Origin: Woeseiaceae bacterium
GTDB lineage: Bacteria > Pseudomonadota > Gammaproteobacteria > Steroidobacterales > Woeseiaceae
Length of the DNA stretch: 64,000 nucleotides
Direction: 5' to 3'
Assembly (NCBI GenBank): GCA_021773115.1
Contig: JAJFKS010000028.1
Coordinates: forward strand, 248,001 to 312,000
Positions within the stretch are counted from its first letter, which is position 1. The number at the start of each line of letters is the position of its first letter. Under the pieces are notes generated by a model. That model did no database searches and was not told the DNA's origin. It saw only the letters and a program-made list of their open reading frames with translations. Made by a program: the position numbers and the translations under genes. This document shows, piece by piece, positions 18,688 through 27,544 of the stretch.

Positions 18688-18884
18688 ACTGATTATCCCG
18701 TGCAATACGTGCGAATTCGAATCACTGCGCATGATACCCGCTTCCGGTGTTGCGATGCTCGCCGAATTTCGCGACCTTTGAAATCAAAAAAACATGTACT
18801 ATTTGGCGCCAATTGAGACGTCGGCTGGCTAAGCGAGCGGCACATTATGAAAAAAGGAAACGGTCCGGACGGATCGCAGCTTAT

Positions 18885-20039
18885 ATGAGTTACCTCGACC
18901 TCACATTCTGGGCACTACTGGTGCTCATTGTCTATATTTACGCTGGCTATCCGCTGCTGCTTCTGCTCCGATCGAGGTCGAATGCGGTGCCGGTGCGAGC
19001 GGACCCTGCGCTGGAGCCGTCGATCACCCTGATTATCTCTGCATTTAACGAAAGTGAGGTCATTGCCAAAAAGATAGAGAATAGCCTGGCTCTGGATTAC
19101 CCAAAAGAGCGCCTTGAGGTCCTTGTGGTTTCAGACGCTTCGGACGACGGAACAGACGAACTCGTTTCGCAATATTCCGGTGTGAGCGTTACCTTGTTGC
19201 GGATGCCTGAGCGAGGAGGCAAGACAATTGGCCTCAATGCGGCGGTAGAACAGGCAAGCGGTGACATCCTGATCTTTTCTGATGCAAATGCCATGTATCG
19301 GACAGACGCTGCCCGGGCACTGGTTCGAAATTTCAATGACGAAAGTGTGGGTGCCGTCGTCGGCGAATCAACTTATAGTGATTCGAATTCCGGTGCGGAG
19401 AAAAGCGAGTCGGTGTATTGGCGATACGAGACAGCGATTAAAAGACTGGAGACGCGCTCCGGATCGGTAGTCGGTGGTGACGGTGCCATTTACGCTATTC
19501 GAAGAGAGTACTATCGCCCGATGGCCGCGGACGCCTTATCCGATTTCGTGAATCCGCTACAAATTGTTGAACAAGGCAAACGCTGTGTGTACGAACCCGA
19601 AGCCATTTCTGTTGAGCAGGCTGCCGGGAGTTTTGAAAAGGAATTTCGCCGCAAAGTTCGTATCGTCAATCGTGCCTGGCGGGCCATGATGGCGATGAAA
19701 CCAATGCTAAATCCGTTGCGATATGGATTCTTTTCGGTTGCGTTGATTTCGCACAAACTTTTGCGGTGGCTAGTGCCATTTTTTCTTGTTGCACTTTTGG
19801 CCATAAATGTCGCACTGCTATCACAGCATCCTGTCTATAAGTTGATTTTCGTCGGACAGACCTTATTTTACGGACTGGCGCTCGTCGGAGCACTTTTGAG
19901 GTCGCGGATGGAGCTTGGATTTCTAATTTATATCCCGTTCTATTTTTGCCTGGTAAACATTGCAAGTGCGTTTGGAATTCTAGAGGCATATCAAGGCAAG
20001 ACCTATACTACCTGGTCAACCGCGCGTTCGGATGATTAG
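18885..20039 (+). CDS. membrane-bound GT2-family glycosyltransferase
   Basis: This 384-residue enzyme has an N-terminal transmembrane segment (FWALLVLIVYIYAGYPLLLL), then a GT-A domain: ITLIISAFNESEVI, VVSDASDDGTDEL (DxD region), IFSDANAMY and a QxxRW-like region near EFRRKVRIVNRAW. Two or three C-terminal membrane helices follow. The layout resembles processive polysaccharide synthases or dolichol-phosphate-type transferases. The start is ATG 18885 directly before the first helix. An upstream in-frame Met at 18747 would add a basic 46-residue stretch without support. The 197 bases between 18688 and 18884 separate it from the divergent amidotransferase and should hold both promoters. Confidence 0.88.
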   Translation: MSYLDLTFWALLVLIVYIYAGYPLLLLLRSRSNAVPVRADPALEPSITLIISAFNESEVIAKKIENSLALDYPKERLEVLVVSDASDDGTDELVSQYSGVSVTLLRMPERGGKTIGLNAAVEQASGDILIFSDANAMYRTDAARALVRNFNDESVGAVVGESTYSDSNSGAEKSESVYWRYETAIKRLETRSGSVVGGDGAIYAIRREYYRPMAADALSDFVNPLQIVEQGKRCVYEPEAISVEQAAGSFEKEFRRKVRIVNRAWRAMMAMKPMLNPLRYGFFSVALISHKLLRWLVPFFLVALLAINVALLSQHPVYKLIFVGQTLFYGLALVGALLRSRMELGFLIYIPFYFCLVNIASAFGILEAYQGKTYTTWSTARSDD

Positions 20040-20071
20040 GTTTAACCACGTTCGAAACGCATTCAAGGAAA

Positions 20072-20326
20072 ATGAATACTATGGTCGATGACATCAAATT
20101 AATCTTAAGAGACACACTGCAGCTCGGCGATCGTGCCGATCAACTGAATGCCGATTCTCCGTTGCTTGGTGTGATTCCGGAGTTCGATTCGATGGCTGTT
20201 GTCACGGTGCTCACTATGGTCGAAGAGCAATTCGGTATCGAAATTGATGATGATGAAGTTTCGGCGGATATCTTCGAGACGGTTGGCAGCTTGTCCGACT
20301 TCGTTTCAGAGAAGGTCAAGGTTTGA
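20072..20326 (+). CDS. acyl carrier protein, XrtA-associated
   Basis: This 84-residue acidic protein has the carrier-protein four-helix pattern and the phosphopantetheine attachment Ser in PEFDSMAVVTV near residue 40. An acyl carrier protein beside hydrolases 1 and 2 is a known component of exosortase A loci, with an AMP-forming ligase and a PLP decarboxylase as partners; here those two are 27 kb away at 47710-50525. It probably shuttles an activated acyl or amino-acyl group onto the polysaccharide or its precursor. Its TGA overlaps the TTG start of the next gene. Confidence 0.9.
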   Translation: MNTMVDDIKLILRDTLQLGDRADQLNADSPLLGVIPEFDSMAVVTVLTMVEEQFGIEIDDDEVSADIFETVGSLSDFVSEKVKV

Positions 20327-21150
20327 ACGACAGCCGTCTGGAGCCTTTTTTTCTGGACGGTTCGGCAGGACGAATCTTCCTGTTGCTCAGGGCCCCGGCA
20401 AATGCGAGTCGTTGTGTTCTGTTTGTGCCTGCATTTGCTGAGGAGATGAATAAGTCGCGATGTCAGGTCACCGACACCGCAAAGGCGTTGATCGAGTCTG
20501 GGTACGCAGTGCTGTTGGTCGATTTGTATGGGACAGGCGATAGTCAGGGCGAATTTTCCGACGCCACCTGGGACATATGGAGGGAGAATATCGAGGAAGC
20601 TATGATCTGGGCTGAGCAGGCGGGATTCATGCCTGACAGCATTGTTGGCACCCGGCTGGGCTGCGCTCTCGCCGCCGAAAGCCTTAAACAGTTCGACCGT
20701 TCGGTGGCAAGAACCGTGTTTTGGCAGGCAATCGAAGTCGGACGTCAGTACATGAACCAGTTTCTGCGTCTGCGTGTTGCGGCAACCATGATGCAGGCAG
20801 ACGACAGAGAGTCAGCAGAGAGTCTCAAAAAACAACTGAGCGCCGGCGAGAGTCTCGATGTAGCGGGATATCGCTTGTCGCCAACTCTATTCAGCGCCAT
20901 CGAGGCCCTGAACCTCAATCATGCCCTTGACCCTTGCCTTGGTGAGCTTTGCTTGCTTGAGGTCGGCCCAACACAAGATGGTGCGCTGTCCATACCAGGA
21001 CAGCGCCTGCTTTCGTCAGCCGAAAGTAAGGGTATCTCGGTTCTAGGCAGGCGAATTTCTGGCGCACCGTTCTGGAACGCGACAGAAATAGTGGTCAACC
21101 CGGATCTCAGCGAGCTGACGGCCCGGTATCTGGTCGAGGGAAGACTTTGA
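20323..21150 (+). CDS. XrtA-associated hydrolase 2 (alpha/beta hydrolase)
   Basis: This 275-residue alpha/beta hydrolase-like protein has CVLFVPAFAEEMNKSR, LLVDLYGTGDSQGEF and the segment SIVGTRLGCALAAESL, where the nucleophile elbow GxSxG is degenerate (Thr/Arg replace the expected Ser context). This degeneration is typical of the exosortase A-associated hydrolase 2 group (TIGR03101-like). The TTG start at 20323 overlaps the ACP stop as TTGA, so it is translationally coupled. It may act as an acyl- or thioester-handling partner of the carrier protein; substrate unknown. Confidence 0.85.
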   Translation: MNDSRLEPFFLDGSAGRIFLLLRAPANASRCVLFVPAFAEEMNKSRCQVTDTAKALIESGYAVLLVDLYGTGDSQGEFSDATWDIWRENIEEAMIWAEQAGFMPDSIVGTRLGCALAAESLKQFDRSVARTVFWQAIEVGRQYMNQFLRLRVAATMMQADDRESAESLKKQLSAGESLDVAGYRLSPTLFSAIEALNLNHALDPCLGELCLLEVGPTQDGALSIPGQRLLSSAESKGISVLGRRISGAPFWNATEIVVNPDLSELTARYLVEGRL

Positions 21151-22007
21151 ACACCGAAATTCCGGTGGTCTTTTCATGCGGCGCCGACCGACTCACAGGC
21201 ATTCTGCATTCAGGATCTGCGGGCGCGAAAACGGCGATCGTGATTTCTGTGGGCGGCCCGCAATACCGTGTCGGAAGTCACCGGCAGTTTGTGCTCATGG
21301 CTCGCCATTTCGCATCGACCGGAATTCCTGTGCTCCGCTTTGACTACCGTGGAATGGGCGATGCCGAGGGAACACAACGCTCATTTGAATCGGTGGATCA
21401 GGATATTCGCGCTGCAATTGACTGCGTATTTGCTGAGCTGGCGTCAGTCAATCGCGTGGTACTCCTCGGTCTTTGCGACGCAGCGTCTGCAAACGTTATT
21501 TACGCGCCGGGCGATAAGCGTATAGCGGGACTTATCCTTTTGAATCCGTGGGTGCGCACAGCGCAAGGCGAGGCAAAGACGTACCTGCGTCATTACTATC
21601 TCGATCGACTACTGCAAAAGTCCTTCTGGCGAAAAGTGCTGCAAGGCGAGTTTTCAGTGATGACTTCTGTGCGCGATTTATTACGGTCTTTGCAAGAGGC
21701 GCGCAGGTCTAGCAATGTCAATAACTCCGAATTCTCGGAATCGAGCGACCATTTCTTGGCGCGGATGAATGACGGATTCGATCGGTTTCGAGGTCCTGTG
21801 CTGCTGCTAATTAGTGGAAACGACCTCACGGCACAAGAATTTGTCGACCTTTGCCGGGCCGACAAATCGTGGAACAGAGTCATGCAAAAGCCGGCTACGA
21901 CAGTGAGGGAGCTCGAGCAAGCGGACCACACCCTGTCAGCCACAACAGCTTTGGATTCGGCCAACAGGATCTGCGTCGATTGGCTAAAAGAGCTGAAGCT
22001 GAATTAA
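21147..22007 (+). CDS. XrtA-associated hydrolase 1 (alpha/beta hydrolase)
   Basis: This 286-residue alpha/beta hydrolase has VSVGGPQYRVGSHRQFVLMA and LRFDYRGMGDAEG, both hallmarks of exosortase A-associated hydrolase 1 (TIGR03100-like). The elbow sequence VVLLGLCDAASAN carries Cys where many hydrolases have Ser, and a late ADHTLS supplies the His. A Cys nucleophile would suit acyl transfer as well as hydrolysis, which is an inference. The TTG start overlaps the hydrolase 2 stop, the second TTGA junction in a row. Its own TAA interlocks by four bases with the stop of the converging gene at 22004. Confidence 0.87.
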   Translation: MNTEIPVVFSCGADRLTGILHSGSAGAKTAIVISVGGPQYRVGSHRQFVLMARHFASTGIPVLRFDYRGMGDAEGTQRSFESVDQDIRAAIDCVFAELASVNRVVLLGLCDAASANVIYAPGDKRIAGLILLNPWVRTAQGEAKTYLRHYYLDRLLQKSFWRKVLQGEFSVMTSVRDLLRSLQEARRSSNVNNSEFSESSDHFLARMNDGFDRFRGPVLLLISGNDLTAQEFVDLCRADKSWNRVMQKPATTVRELEQADHTLSATTALDSANRICVDWLKELKLN

Positions 22008-23098
22008 ATAGCCAAATAGCGGCTTTTTAGGTCGCGGTGGAATTTCCTAAGTTTTTTCATACGACCCAACAGGCGGCCCTTGAACCCGGTTTTCAGGTAC
22101 AAGAAATAGTCCGTGTGCGATCGAACCGCTTCGGACCAAGCGAGTTTGTGCCTGTCAGTGTCACCCAAAAAATCGAACTCTTTGGCCCCGAGCTCGAAGG
22201 CGTGTTCGACTACATGATCCATACCAAGCAGTCCTGGCGACAGAGTCGCGTGACGGAGGTCGAAAGATGTTTTCAGCTGTCCGACCCACCCGTCCCATAT
22301 GCAGCAAAGATTGTACGCAATCGGTTTCTCGTCTTTAAAAATAGCGTTGGCAAGCATCGATTGCCGGGATGAGAGGAACGGCAAGAGATTCTCGTAGTAG
22401 CGCCGCTCGTGATCACGGTCGAAAATTGAGATACCGGCGTCCTTTTTCCAGCTGTTATCTTCTACCGCCTGCATGGCATCAAGTAGCGCGGCGCAATCCT
22501 CGGGTTGTCGATACCACCTGATTTGTAGTTGTCCCGACGGCTCTAGTGCCTTGTTCCTTTTTCGCATCCTGTAGCGGAAATTGCCCGATTTGGACGCGAG
22601 AAGTTCCTGCCACTGCATGGTTATTGGCAAATAGGGGCTGACTTCCCGGGGCAACGTATGCACTTCGCAAGCTTCAGGAGGCGAGTGGTTTGCAAGGTAG
22701 TCGCCTAATTCTGAATCATCTGGAATTGCGGCCAGGTGTAGAACATCCGCTTTTCGCTCCATGGCGGCTTCCAGGATAAATTGAAATGTCACGTCCGGTG
22801 GCAGGCTGGAAATCGGACAGTTGTGATACGAAGCACGATTGGCGACAAGTTCCAGGGTACGAGTGGGAACTCCAAAGGTTTTCGTCGTCGTGACGTAAAC
22901 AGGCAGGACTATAGACAGGTCGTCGCCCTGAAATGCCAAAGCCACTTCACTTTGTTCCAAAATGTTGTGGCTTATTGCCGTAATTCTGATCCAGTCGGGA
23001 AACAGGCTGTAATTAGCTCCTATCGATGTAGCAAGGTCGTGCCATTGCTGTCGTATTAAATCAGGCATTTCCGCGAGCGGCTGAACTGTCGTATTCAA
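22004..23098 (-). CDS. GNAT/FemAB-like acyltransferase
   Basis: This 364-residue protein has the acetyltransferase layout shared by FemAB and BioF2-like families. There is a middle SGNFRYRMRKRNKALEPSG block, then WKKDAGISIFDRDHERRYYE, and a C-terminal strand set ending EFDFLGDTDRHKLAWSE. It differs from the canonical XrtA FemAB protein at 1242 and resembles the acyltransferases found in cellulose and capsule loci. It probably adds an acyl or aminoacyl group to a sugar. The gene converges on hydrolase 1 with a four-base overlap and lies 17 bases downstream of a glycosyltransferase on the same strand. Confidence 0.78.
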   Translation of the reverse strand: MNTTVQPLAEMPDLIRQQWHDLATSIGANYSLFPDWIRITAISHNILEQSEVALAFQGDDLSIVLPVYVTTTKTFGVPTRTLELVANRASYHNCPISSLPPDVTFQFILEAAMERKADVLHLAAIPDDSELGDYLANHSPPEACEVHTLPREVSPYLPITMQWQELLASKSGNFRYRMRKRNKALEPSGQLQIRWYRQPEDCAALLDAMQAVEDNSWKKDAGISIFDRDHERRYYENLLPFLSSRQSMLANAIFKDEKPIAYNLCCIWDGWVGQLKTSFDLRHATLSPGLLGMDHVVEHAFELGAKEFDFLGDTDRHKLAWSEAVRSHTDYFLYLKTGFKGRLLGRMKKLRKFHRDLKSRYLAI

Positions 23099-23115
23099 AA
23101 TCTTATTCCCAGTGG

Positions 23116-24399
23116 CTATTGGACCAGCGCATCAAAAGTCCCAGCAAGTTGGCGTGTGAGCGCCGACCGAGAATAGGACGCAATCTCCTGCGCTGATAGT
23201 TTCGGGTAATTGCCACTTCGAGCTTCGCTTTGAAATTCGAGGAGCCCCCGTTTGATTTGTGCGGCATCCTCAATTGTTATCTGAGTTCCGGTGCCAAGTT
23301 GCTGCAGAAGTTTAGCCGTACTTCCGGATGCGTCGACCAAAGCCATTATGGGCGTGCCGGCCCTGAGGTATTCGTAAAGTTTCGCGGGAATGGCCGGATT
23401 GGAAGGATATCCCTGAAAAAGCAGAAGGCCGTCAACCTGCATCATTTCGGCAAGGGCATCTTTATATGGCAACGGTTCCGCAAGCTCGACAATATCGCCC
23501 AGCTTGCGCTCGTCCAGTAATTGCTGAATTTGTTCATCATGACCGGTCGCGCGCAACGTCACTCGTAGCGTCTTGCCCGAGATCGCGCCGTCTTTTTTTA
23601 GTTCTGCCAGTGCATCGAAAAAGGGCGTCGGATCACGATCCGGTGTGGGATAGATGGTGCCGCTGTGCAACAACCGAAATGGTTGATCGCGGTCAATATT
23701 ACGCGGTTCGTTCGTTAAGTGTTCGGCGTCTGCAAAAGATGACTCATCGAATCCGTTGGTAATCACATGACATTTGGAGGGGTCGAGTGCCGGATAGCGA
23801 TCAGTGCAGATGTTCTTCGACCACTCTGTGCAAAAAACCAATGCTGATGCCTGGTCGACGCAGGACATTTCGACGCGGAGTCTCGACGCCCGTATCCGGC
23901 GATCGGGTGGGTAATGCTCTCCTGTCCTCGGGTCGCGTTCGACCATCGGGTCGCGAAAATCAGCTACCCAGGGTATTCCAGTTAACCTGGACAAGATTCG
24001 CGCGATGATGTGACTTGTTGCTATCGGATATGTTGACCAAATCACAGCCGGCCGTTTTTTTCGGATCATCATAAGGCCTGTAATGACGGCAGCGGGAAGC
24101 CAGGAAATCCAACGGTCGGGTATCGCCAGGAATCCGGGGTAACGGCCCATTATTGATAAATGCCTTTCAGCGTCCAGGCAAAATGCGCGCACTATTTCGA
24201 CGTCCTCTGGAATCAGCGCAAGCTGGCTGTTATCGACATTGGGGTATGCCCGCGAGTGAGGTGCCAGCACCACAGGCTGCCAGCCAAACGAGGGCAGGTG
24301 CCGCGTAAAACCAAGAGTGCGCTGCAATCCGCTACTGCCCTGTATTGGCGGAAAATGATACGCAATCAATAGCGCGATTTTGGCGTTCAGATCTTGCAT
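23116..24399 (-). CDS. GT4-family glycosyltransferase
   Basis: This 427-residue GT-B enzyme has IAYHFPPIQGSSGLQRTLGF (the N-terminal glycine loop), VADFRDPMVERDP, VITNGFDESSF in the domain linker, LLHSGTIYPTPDRD at the start of the donor domain, and PAKLYEYLRAGTPIMALV in the nucleotide-binding region. Such FPP..GG transferases are common in exopolysaccharide loci. It is the middle gene of a three-gene minus-strand run (25148 to 22004) with 11- and 17-base gaps, so probably an operon. Confidence 0.87.
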   Translation of the reverse strand: MQDLNAKIALLIAYHFPPIQGSSGLQRTLGFTRHLPSFGWQPVVLAPHSRAYPNVDNSQLALIPEDVEIVRAFCLDAERHLSIMGRYPGFLAIPDRWISWLPAAVITGLMMIRKKRPAVIWSTYPIATSHIIARILSRLTGIPWVADFRDPMVERDPRTGEHYPPDRRIRASRLRVEMSCVDQASALVFCTEWSKNICTDRYPALDPSKCHVITNGFDESSFADAEHLTNEPRNIDRDQPFRLLHSGTIYPTPDRDPTPFFDALAELKKDGAISGKTLRVTLRATGHDEQIQQLLDERKLGDIVELAEPLPYKDALAEMMQVDGLLLFQGYPSNPAIPAKLYEYLRAGTPIMALVDASGSTAKLLQQLGTGTQITIEDAAQIKRGLLEFQSEARSGNYPKLSAQEIASYSRSALTRQLAGTFDALVQ

Positions 24400-24410
24400 G
24401 GAGTCAAAGT

Positions 24411-25148
24411 CTAACCTCGGTCCCTAAATCGAGAGAAGTTTTTGCGAGTCGGCGAAGTTGTGTCGATGTGGAAAGTTGGCCTCTTTCCATTTGGCCGGAT
24501 CAAGCAAAATCGCGGTGAAATGCCGGCGATGTGCAATATGGTGTGTCCGAATTTCAGATGAAATGCGCTAAACAGCGGAAAAGCCCCCAACCGTCTGTGT
24601 GAGCTGATTGAATTTTCATTCTCGAACCACACAATGCTGACGCTCGAATGAATACCGCGATCTTTTAGCAGCCCACCTGCCATTGACCACAACTTCGCGA
24701 ACGTCCAGCCGCCCCGGTGCTCAGGGCTGACGTATAAGTCAAAATCCCAGTTTGTCACAGTGTGCGGGTGCAGCTGGAAACGGACATTTGCTTCCGGATC
24801 GTCGTAGCGATCGTAGTGCAACCAGAAAAAACCACTGATCAATCCGTCCGACTCAGCAACGATACACTCCGACCCGGAACGAAATCGGTCCTCAATTTCT
24901 GATGGGGGACGCGGAAAGTCCTGGACTATGGGGTCGTCAGCAGCAATCAAGCGTACGTTTATTGATCGGCCACGCCTGGCGGGCAGGACGACAATTTGGT
25001 CGATAGGTTGTAGAAAAACGTAGTAACGGCGAAGAATCACCTTTCCAAAGCTTAGCTTTCGCGCCATTTTGCTGACCGCAAGCAAAATCGCATCGGCTGT
25101 GCCCAGTCGGCGAAAGAGGTCTTTGATAAGGATCTTAGGTGTTGACAT
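24411..25148 (-). CDS. GNAT-family N-acetyltransferase
   Basis: This 245-residue protein has an N-terminal helical region and a GNAT core at about residues 65-190: SGSECIVAESDGLISGFFWL, then NWDFDLYVSPEHRGGWTFAKLW, where the R-G-G-x segment is the acetyl-CoA loop. It probably acetylates an amino sugar. The start is ATG 25148 (MSTPKILIK); an in-frame Met at 25220 would add 24 residues lacking support. It is first in the minus-strand trio and divergent from the ligase at 25314; the 165 bases between hold only promoter sequence that I could not resolve. Confidence 0.75.
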   Translation of the reverse strand: MSTPKILIKDLFRRLGTADAILLAVSKMARKLSFGKVILRRYYVFLQPIDQIVVLPARRGRSINVRLIAADDPIVQDFPRPPSEIEDRFRSGSECIVAESDGLISGFFWLHYDRYDDPEANVRFQLHPHTVTNWDFDLYVSPEHRGGWTFAKLWSMAGGLLKDRGIHSSVSIVWFENENSISSHRRLGAFPLFSAFHLKFGHTILHIAGISPRFCLIRPNGKRPTFHIDTTSPTRKNFSRFRDRG

Positions 25149-25313
25149 ATTATTTGATTTTGTCGTCCAGACCTTTAGGGGCTCAGCCGAACGAATGCTA
25201 ACATTACGCAATACATACATCTCGACTGATCAGCGGCATTTTTGGACACCTATGCGATTTCACTCATACTTAATTACTGGTGCAGAACGCGCCGCTGATC
25301 TCAGTGAATTCGG

Positions 25314-26627
25314 ATGTCGCTGACGGCCCTGGCGTTCGTTTTGTTTTTTGCAGGAGGGTTGTTATTTGCCTTGTTCGTGAGGCCGATAATTGGCCTGTAC
25401 ATTTACATTGCAACATTCTATCTGCATCCACCGTCGCGATGGTGGGGCAGCGAATTGCCGGAATTCAGATGGTCATTAATAGCCGCATTCGTAACATTAA
25501 TTGCGTTGTTGATGCGAGGCACTTCTAAACAGAGTGCTGCGTCTGATAGTTGGTATAACACGAGTCTCGCAAAGGGCCTGATACTGTATACAGTATGGAT
25601 GTGGATTCAGGCACCGTGGGTTGTCTCACCATGGCATCTTGAGGGAACGATCCTATTTACGAAATATGTTCTGCTTTTTTTTCTGATCGTTCGATTGCTG
25701 GAATCGGAAAAGGATTTCGTGGGATTCTGTCTGGCTCACGTTCTTGGCTGCGCGTATCTTGGTTGGCTTGTTTTCGTCGCCCCGGACGGCGGCAGACTCG
25801 AAGGCGTCGGTGGGCCGGGAATAGACAATGCAAACACGTTAGGCATGCATCTCGCAACGGGCCTGTTCTTTGCCTCGTTCCTCGCCTTGGCGCTGACGGG
25901 TTGGCGGCGTCTGATCCCACTCGCTAGCATACCATTCATTCTAAACGGCGTGATTCAAACACAAACGCGCGGTGCTATCGTCGGTATTTTTCTAGGAGGA
26001 ATAGTCACTATTTTCTTAAAGCCCAGAAAATTTCGGCGGCAATACTACGCATTCGCGGTACTCGGCATTTCGGCGATGCTTTTCTTTGCAAACGAGGCAT
26101 TCACGGAGCGCATGAATACAATGCGTGCGAGCGTTGATCAGACCGTCGAATGGGACAGTGGCGCACTTACCAGGATTGAAACCGTAAAGGCTCAACTTCG
26201 GATGTTCCTTGACTATCCGCTGGGCGCAGGGCACCAGGGCACTGCTGCGCTCAGCAAGGATTACCTGGACGAGCGATGGCTTGCAAGTGACAGTGGTGAC
26301 CGCGCGTCGCACAATACGGTGTTATCGATTTTGGTTGATCAGGGTGTCCCCGGATTTATGATACTGATAGTACTGGGCTTTTCCGTATCGCGAATGCTGC
26401 GAAAGCACAACCGGGTAGGTGGCTACGAATTCTCCGATCGATACGCGCTTTATTTTACGATGCTCGGCGGCACCATGGTCGCAATTTACGCGTCCGGGAT
26501 GTTTGCGCAGTACCTGAAAGCCGAGGTTCAGATTTGGGTGCTAGCCTTAGTCGCCGTAATGTGGAATTTTCAAACTCGACTCACGCGAAATGCGGCAACC
26601 GCATATCCGGGAGGAATTAATCGATGA
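25314..26627 (+). CDS. XrtA-associated O-antigen-ligase-like protein
   Basis: This 437-residue polytopic inner-membrane protein has about ten hydrophobic helices and a large periplasmic loop around residues 255-335. The loop contains the Wzy_C-type PLGAGHQG segment and a later DRASHNTVLSI with the conserved His. The N-terminus LYIYIATFYLHPPSRWWG is characteristic of the 'putative O-glycosylation ligase, exosortase A system-associated' family (TIGR03097-like). It should transfer lipid-linked glycans to an acceptor in the periplasm, possibly PEP-CTERM proteins. Start ATG 25314; stop overlaps the next ATG as ATGA. Confidence 0.9.
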   Translation: MSLTALAFVLFFAGGLLFALFVRPIIGLYIYIATFYLHPPSRWWGSELPEFRWSLIAAFVTLIALLMRGTSKQSAASDSWYNTSLAKGLILYTVWMWIQAPWVVSPWHLEGTILFTKYVLLFFLIVRLLESEKDFVGFCLAHVLGCAYLGWLVFVAPDGGRLEGVGGPGIDNANTLGMHLATGLFFASFLALALTGWRRLIPLASIPFILNGVIQTQTRGAIVGIFLGGIVTIFLKPRKFRRQYYAFAVLGISAMLFFANEAFTERMNTMRASVDQTVEWDSGALTRIETVKAQLRMFLDYPLGAGHQGTAALSKDYLDERWLASDSGDRASHNTVLSILVDQGVPGFMILIVLGFSVSRMLRKHNRVGGYEFSDRYALYFTMLGGTMVAIYASGMFAQYLKAEVQIWVLALVAVMWNFQTRLTRNAATAYPGGINR

Positions 26628-27322
26628 TTAAGAAATATATCGTGCTTGGCCTCGTTTTTCACTTGTCGTCGTGGCTGAATCCGGCGAGCGCGCTTGAATG
26701 GACAGGTCAAAGGTTTGACGGTCCGCCGTGCACCGGAAACGCGCAGGGTTTCGGTCCGTGGGATTTTTTTGAAGTAGATGAACCTTCGGATGCGAACTAT
26801 CAGGCTGGTCGATGGTGGGAAGCGAAAAATGTTCATGGCAGACCTGGTCTTGCGGCCCTGCATCACGAGCCATTCGATGAGATTAGCTATCGCAGAGCCG
26901 CACATGAATTCGACTACCTGCTGCGCGCCTTTCCAAACCACCCGCAGATGCTGCACGCGGTAATCGAACTGGAATTCAGGCGTCGCAATGCACCGGTCAA
27001 AATTCTTGCCGCAGAGACGCCGCCCGAATGTTACTTACTCCGAGCGATGTCGTTTCGTCCAACGCAGGCGCACGTATTTCAGTTGATGGCGATGTATTTG
27101 CAACGACTCGATAAGATCGAGGAGGCGATCGAACAATACGAATACGCATTGCAACTCGATCCCAATGCAGCTGAGATTTACTACAATCTTGCTTTCGCTC
27201 ACCTTGAAAATGGCGACGATAAGGCGGCGCTTGACGCCGCCAAAAAGGCGTATTCGCTGGGCTATCCGTTACCCGGGCTTCGTCGAAAATTGCGCAGAAT
27301 GGGAATTTGGCCGGACGACTAG
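26624..27322 (+). CDS. secreted tetratricopeptide-repeat protein
   Basis: This 232-residue protein has an N-terminal hydrophobic signal (IVLGLVFHLSSWLNPASA) and C-terminal TPR motifs, the clearest being KIEEAIEQYEYALQLDPNAA and AEIYYNLAFAHLENGDDKAA. It would be a periplasmic or lipid-side scaffold protein. It starts with ATGA overlapping the ligase stop and has a strong GGAGG ribosome site inside that gene, so the two are coupled. A role in assembling the ligase or export complex is inferred from coupling only. Confidence 0.82.
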   Translation: MIKKYIVLGLVFHLSSWLNPASALEWTGQRFDGPPCTGNAQGFGPWDFFEVDEPSDANYQAGRWWEAKNVHGRPGLAALHHEPFDEISYRRAAHEFDYLLRAFPNHPQMLHAVIELEFRRRNAPVKILAAETPPECYLLRAMSFRPTQAHVFQLMAMYLQRLDKIEEAIEQYEYALQLDPNAAEIYYNLAFAHLENGDDKAALDAAKKAYSLGYPLPGLRRKLRRMGIWPDD

Positions 27323-27340
27323 ATTGCCCAAAGTGGACGG

Positions 27341-27532
27341 ATGAGTTTTATGCAGCTGGCCAGCATACAGAATTGGCCTTGTCGACAATATTTACACTCC
27401 TGGCTATTTCACTCATCCCGGCGCAGCGAAAATAGAACTATCCAGCTGTTAGCACTGGAAATATTTGCCGTGGGCCTGATTTTTGCATCCGTACGTGTAT
27501 ATATTCATGGACTTAGGTCCGGATTGACGTAG
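27341..27532 (+). CDS. possible small membrane protein, unassigned
   Basis: A 63-codon frame (ATG 27341, or ATG 27350 nine bases after GGACGG) ends with one hydrophobic helix, IQLLALEIFAVGLIFASVRV, followed by YIHGLRSGLT. It occupies most of the 222-base gap between the TPR gene and the WD40 gene. I recognise no family. The first half is not obviously protein-like, and another frame of the same stretch also reads as a short hydrophobic tail. It may be a real small membrane protein, a relic, or chance. Confidence 0.3.
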   Translation: MSFMQLASIQNWPCRQYLHSWLFHSSRRSENRTIQLLALEIFAVGLIFASVRVYIHGLRSGLT

Positions 27533-27544
27533 GAATCGTTGGGC

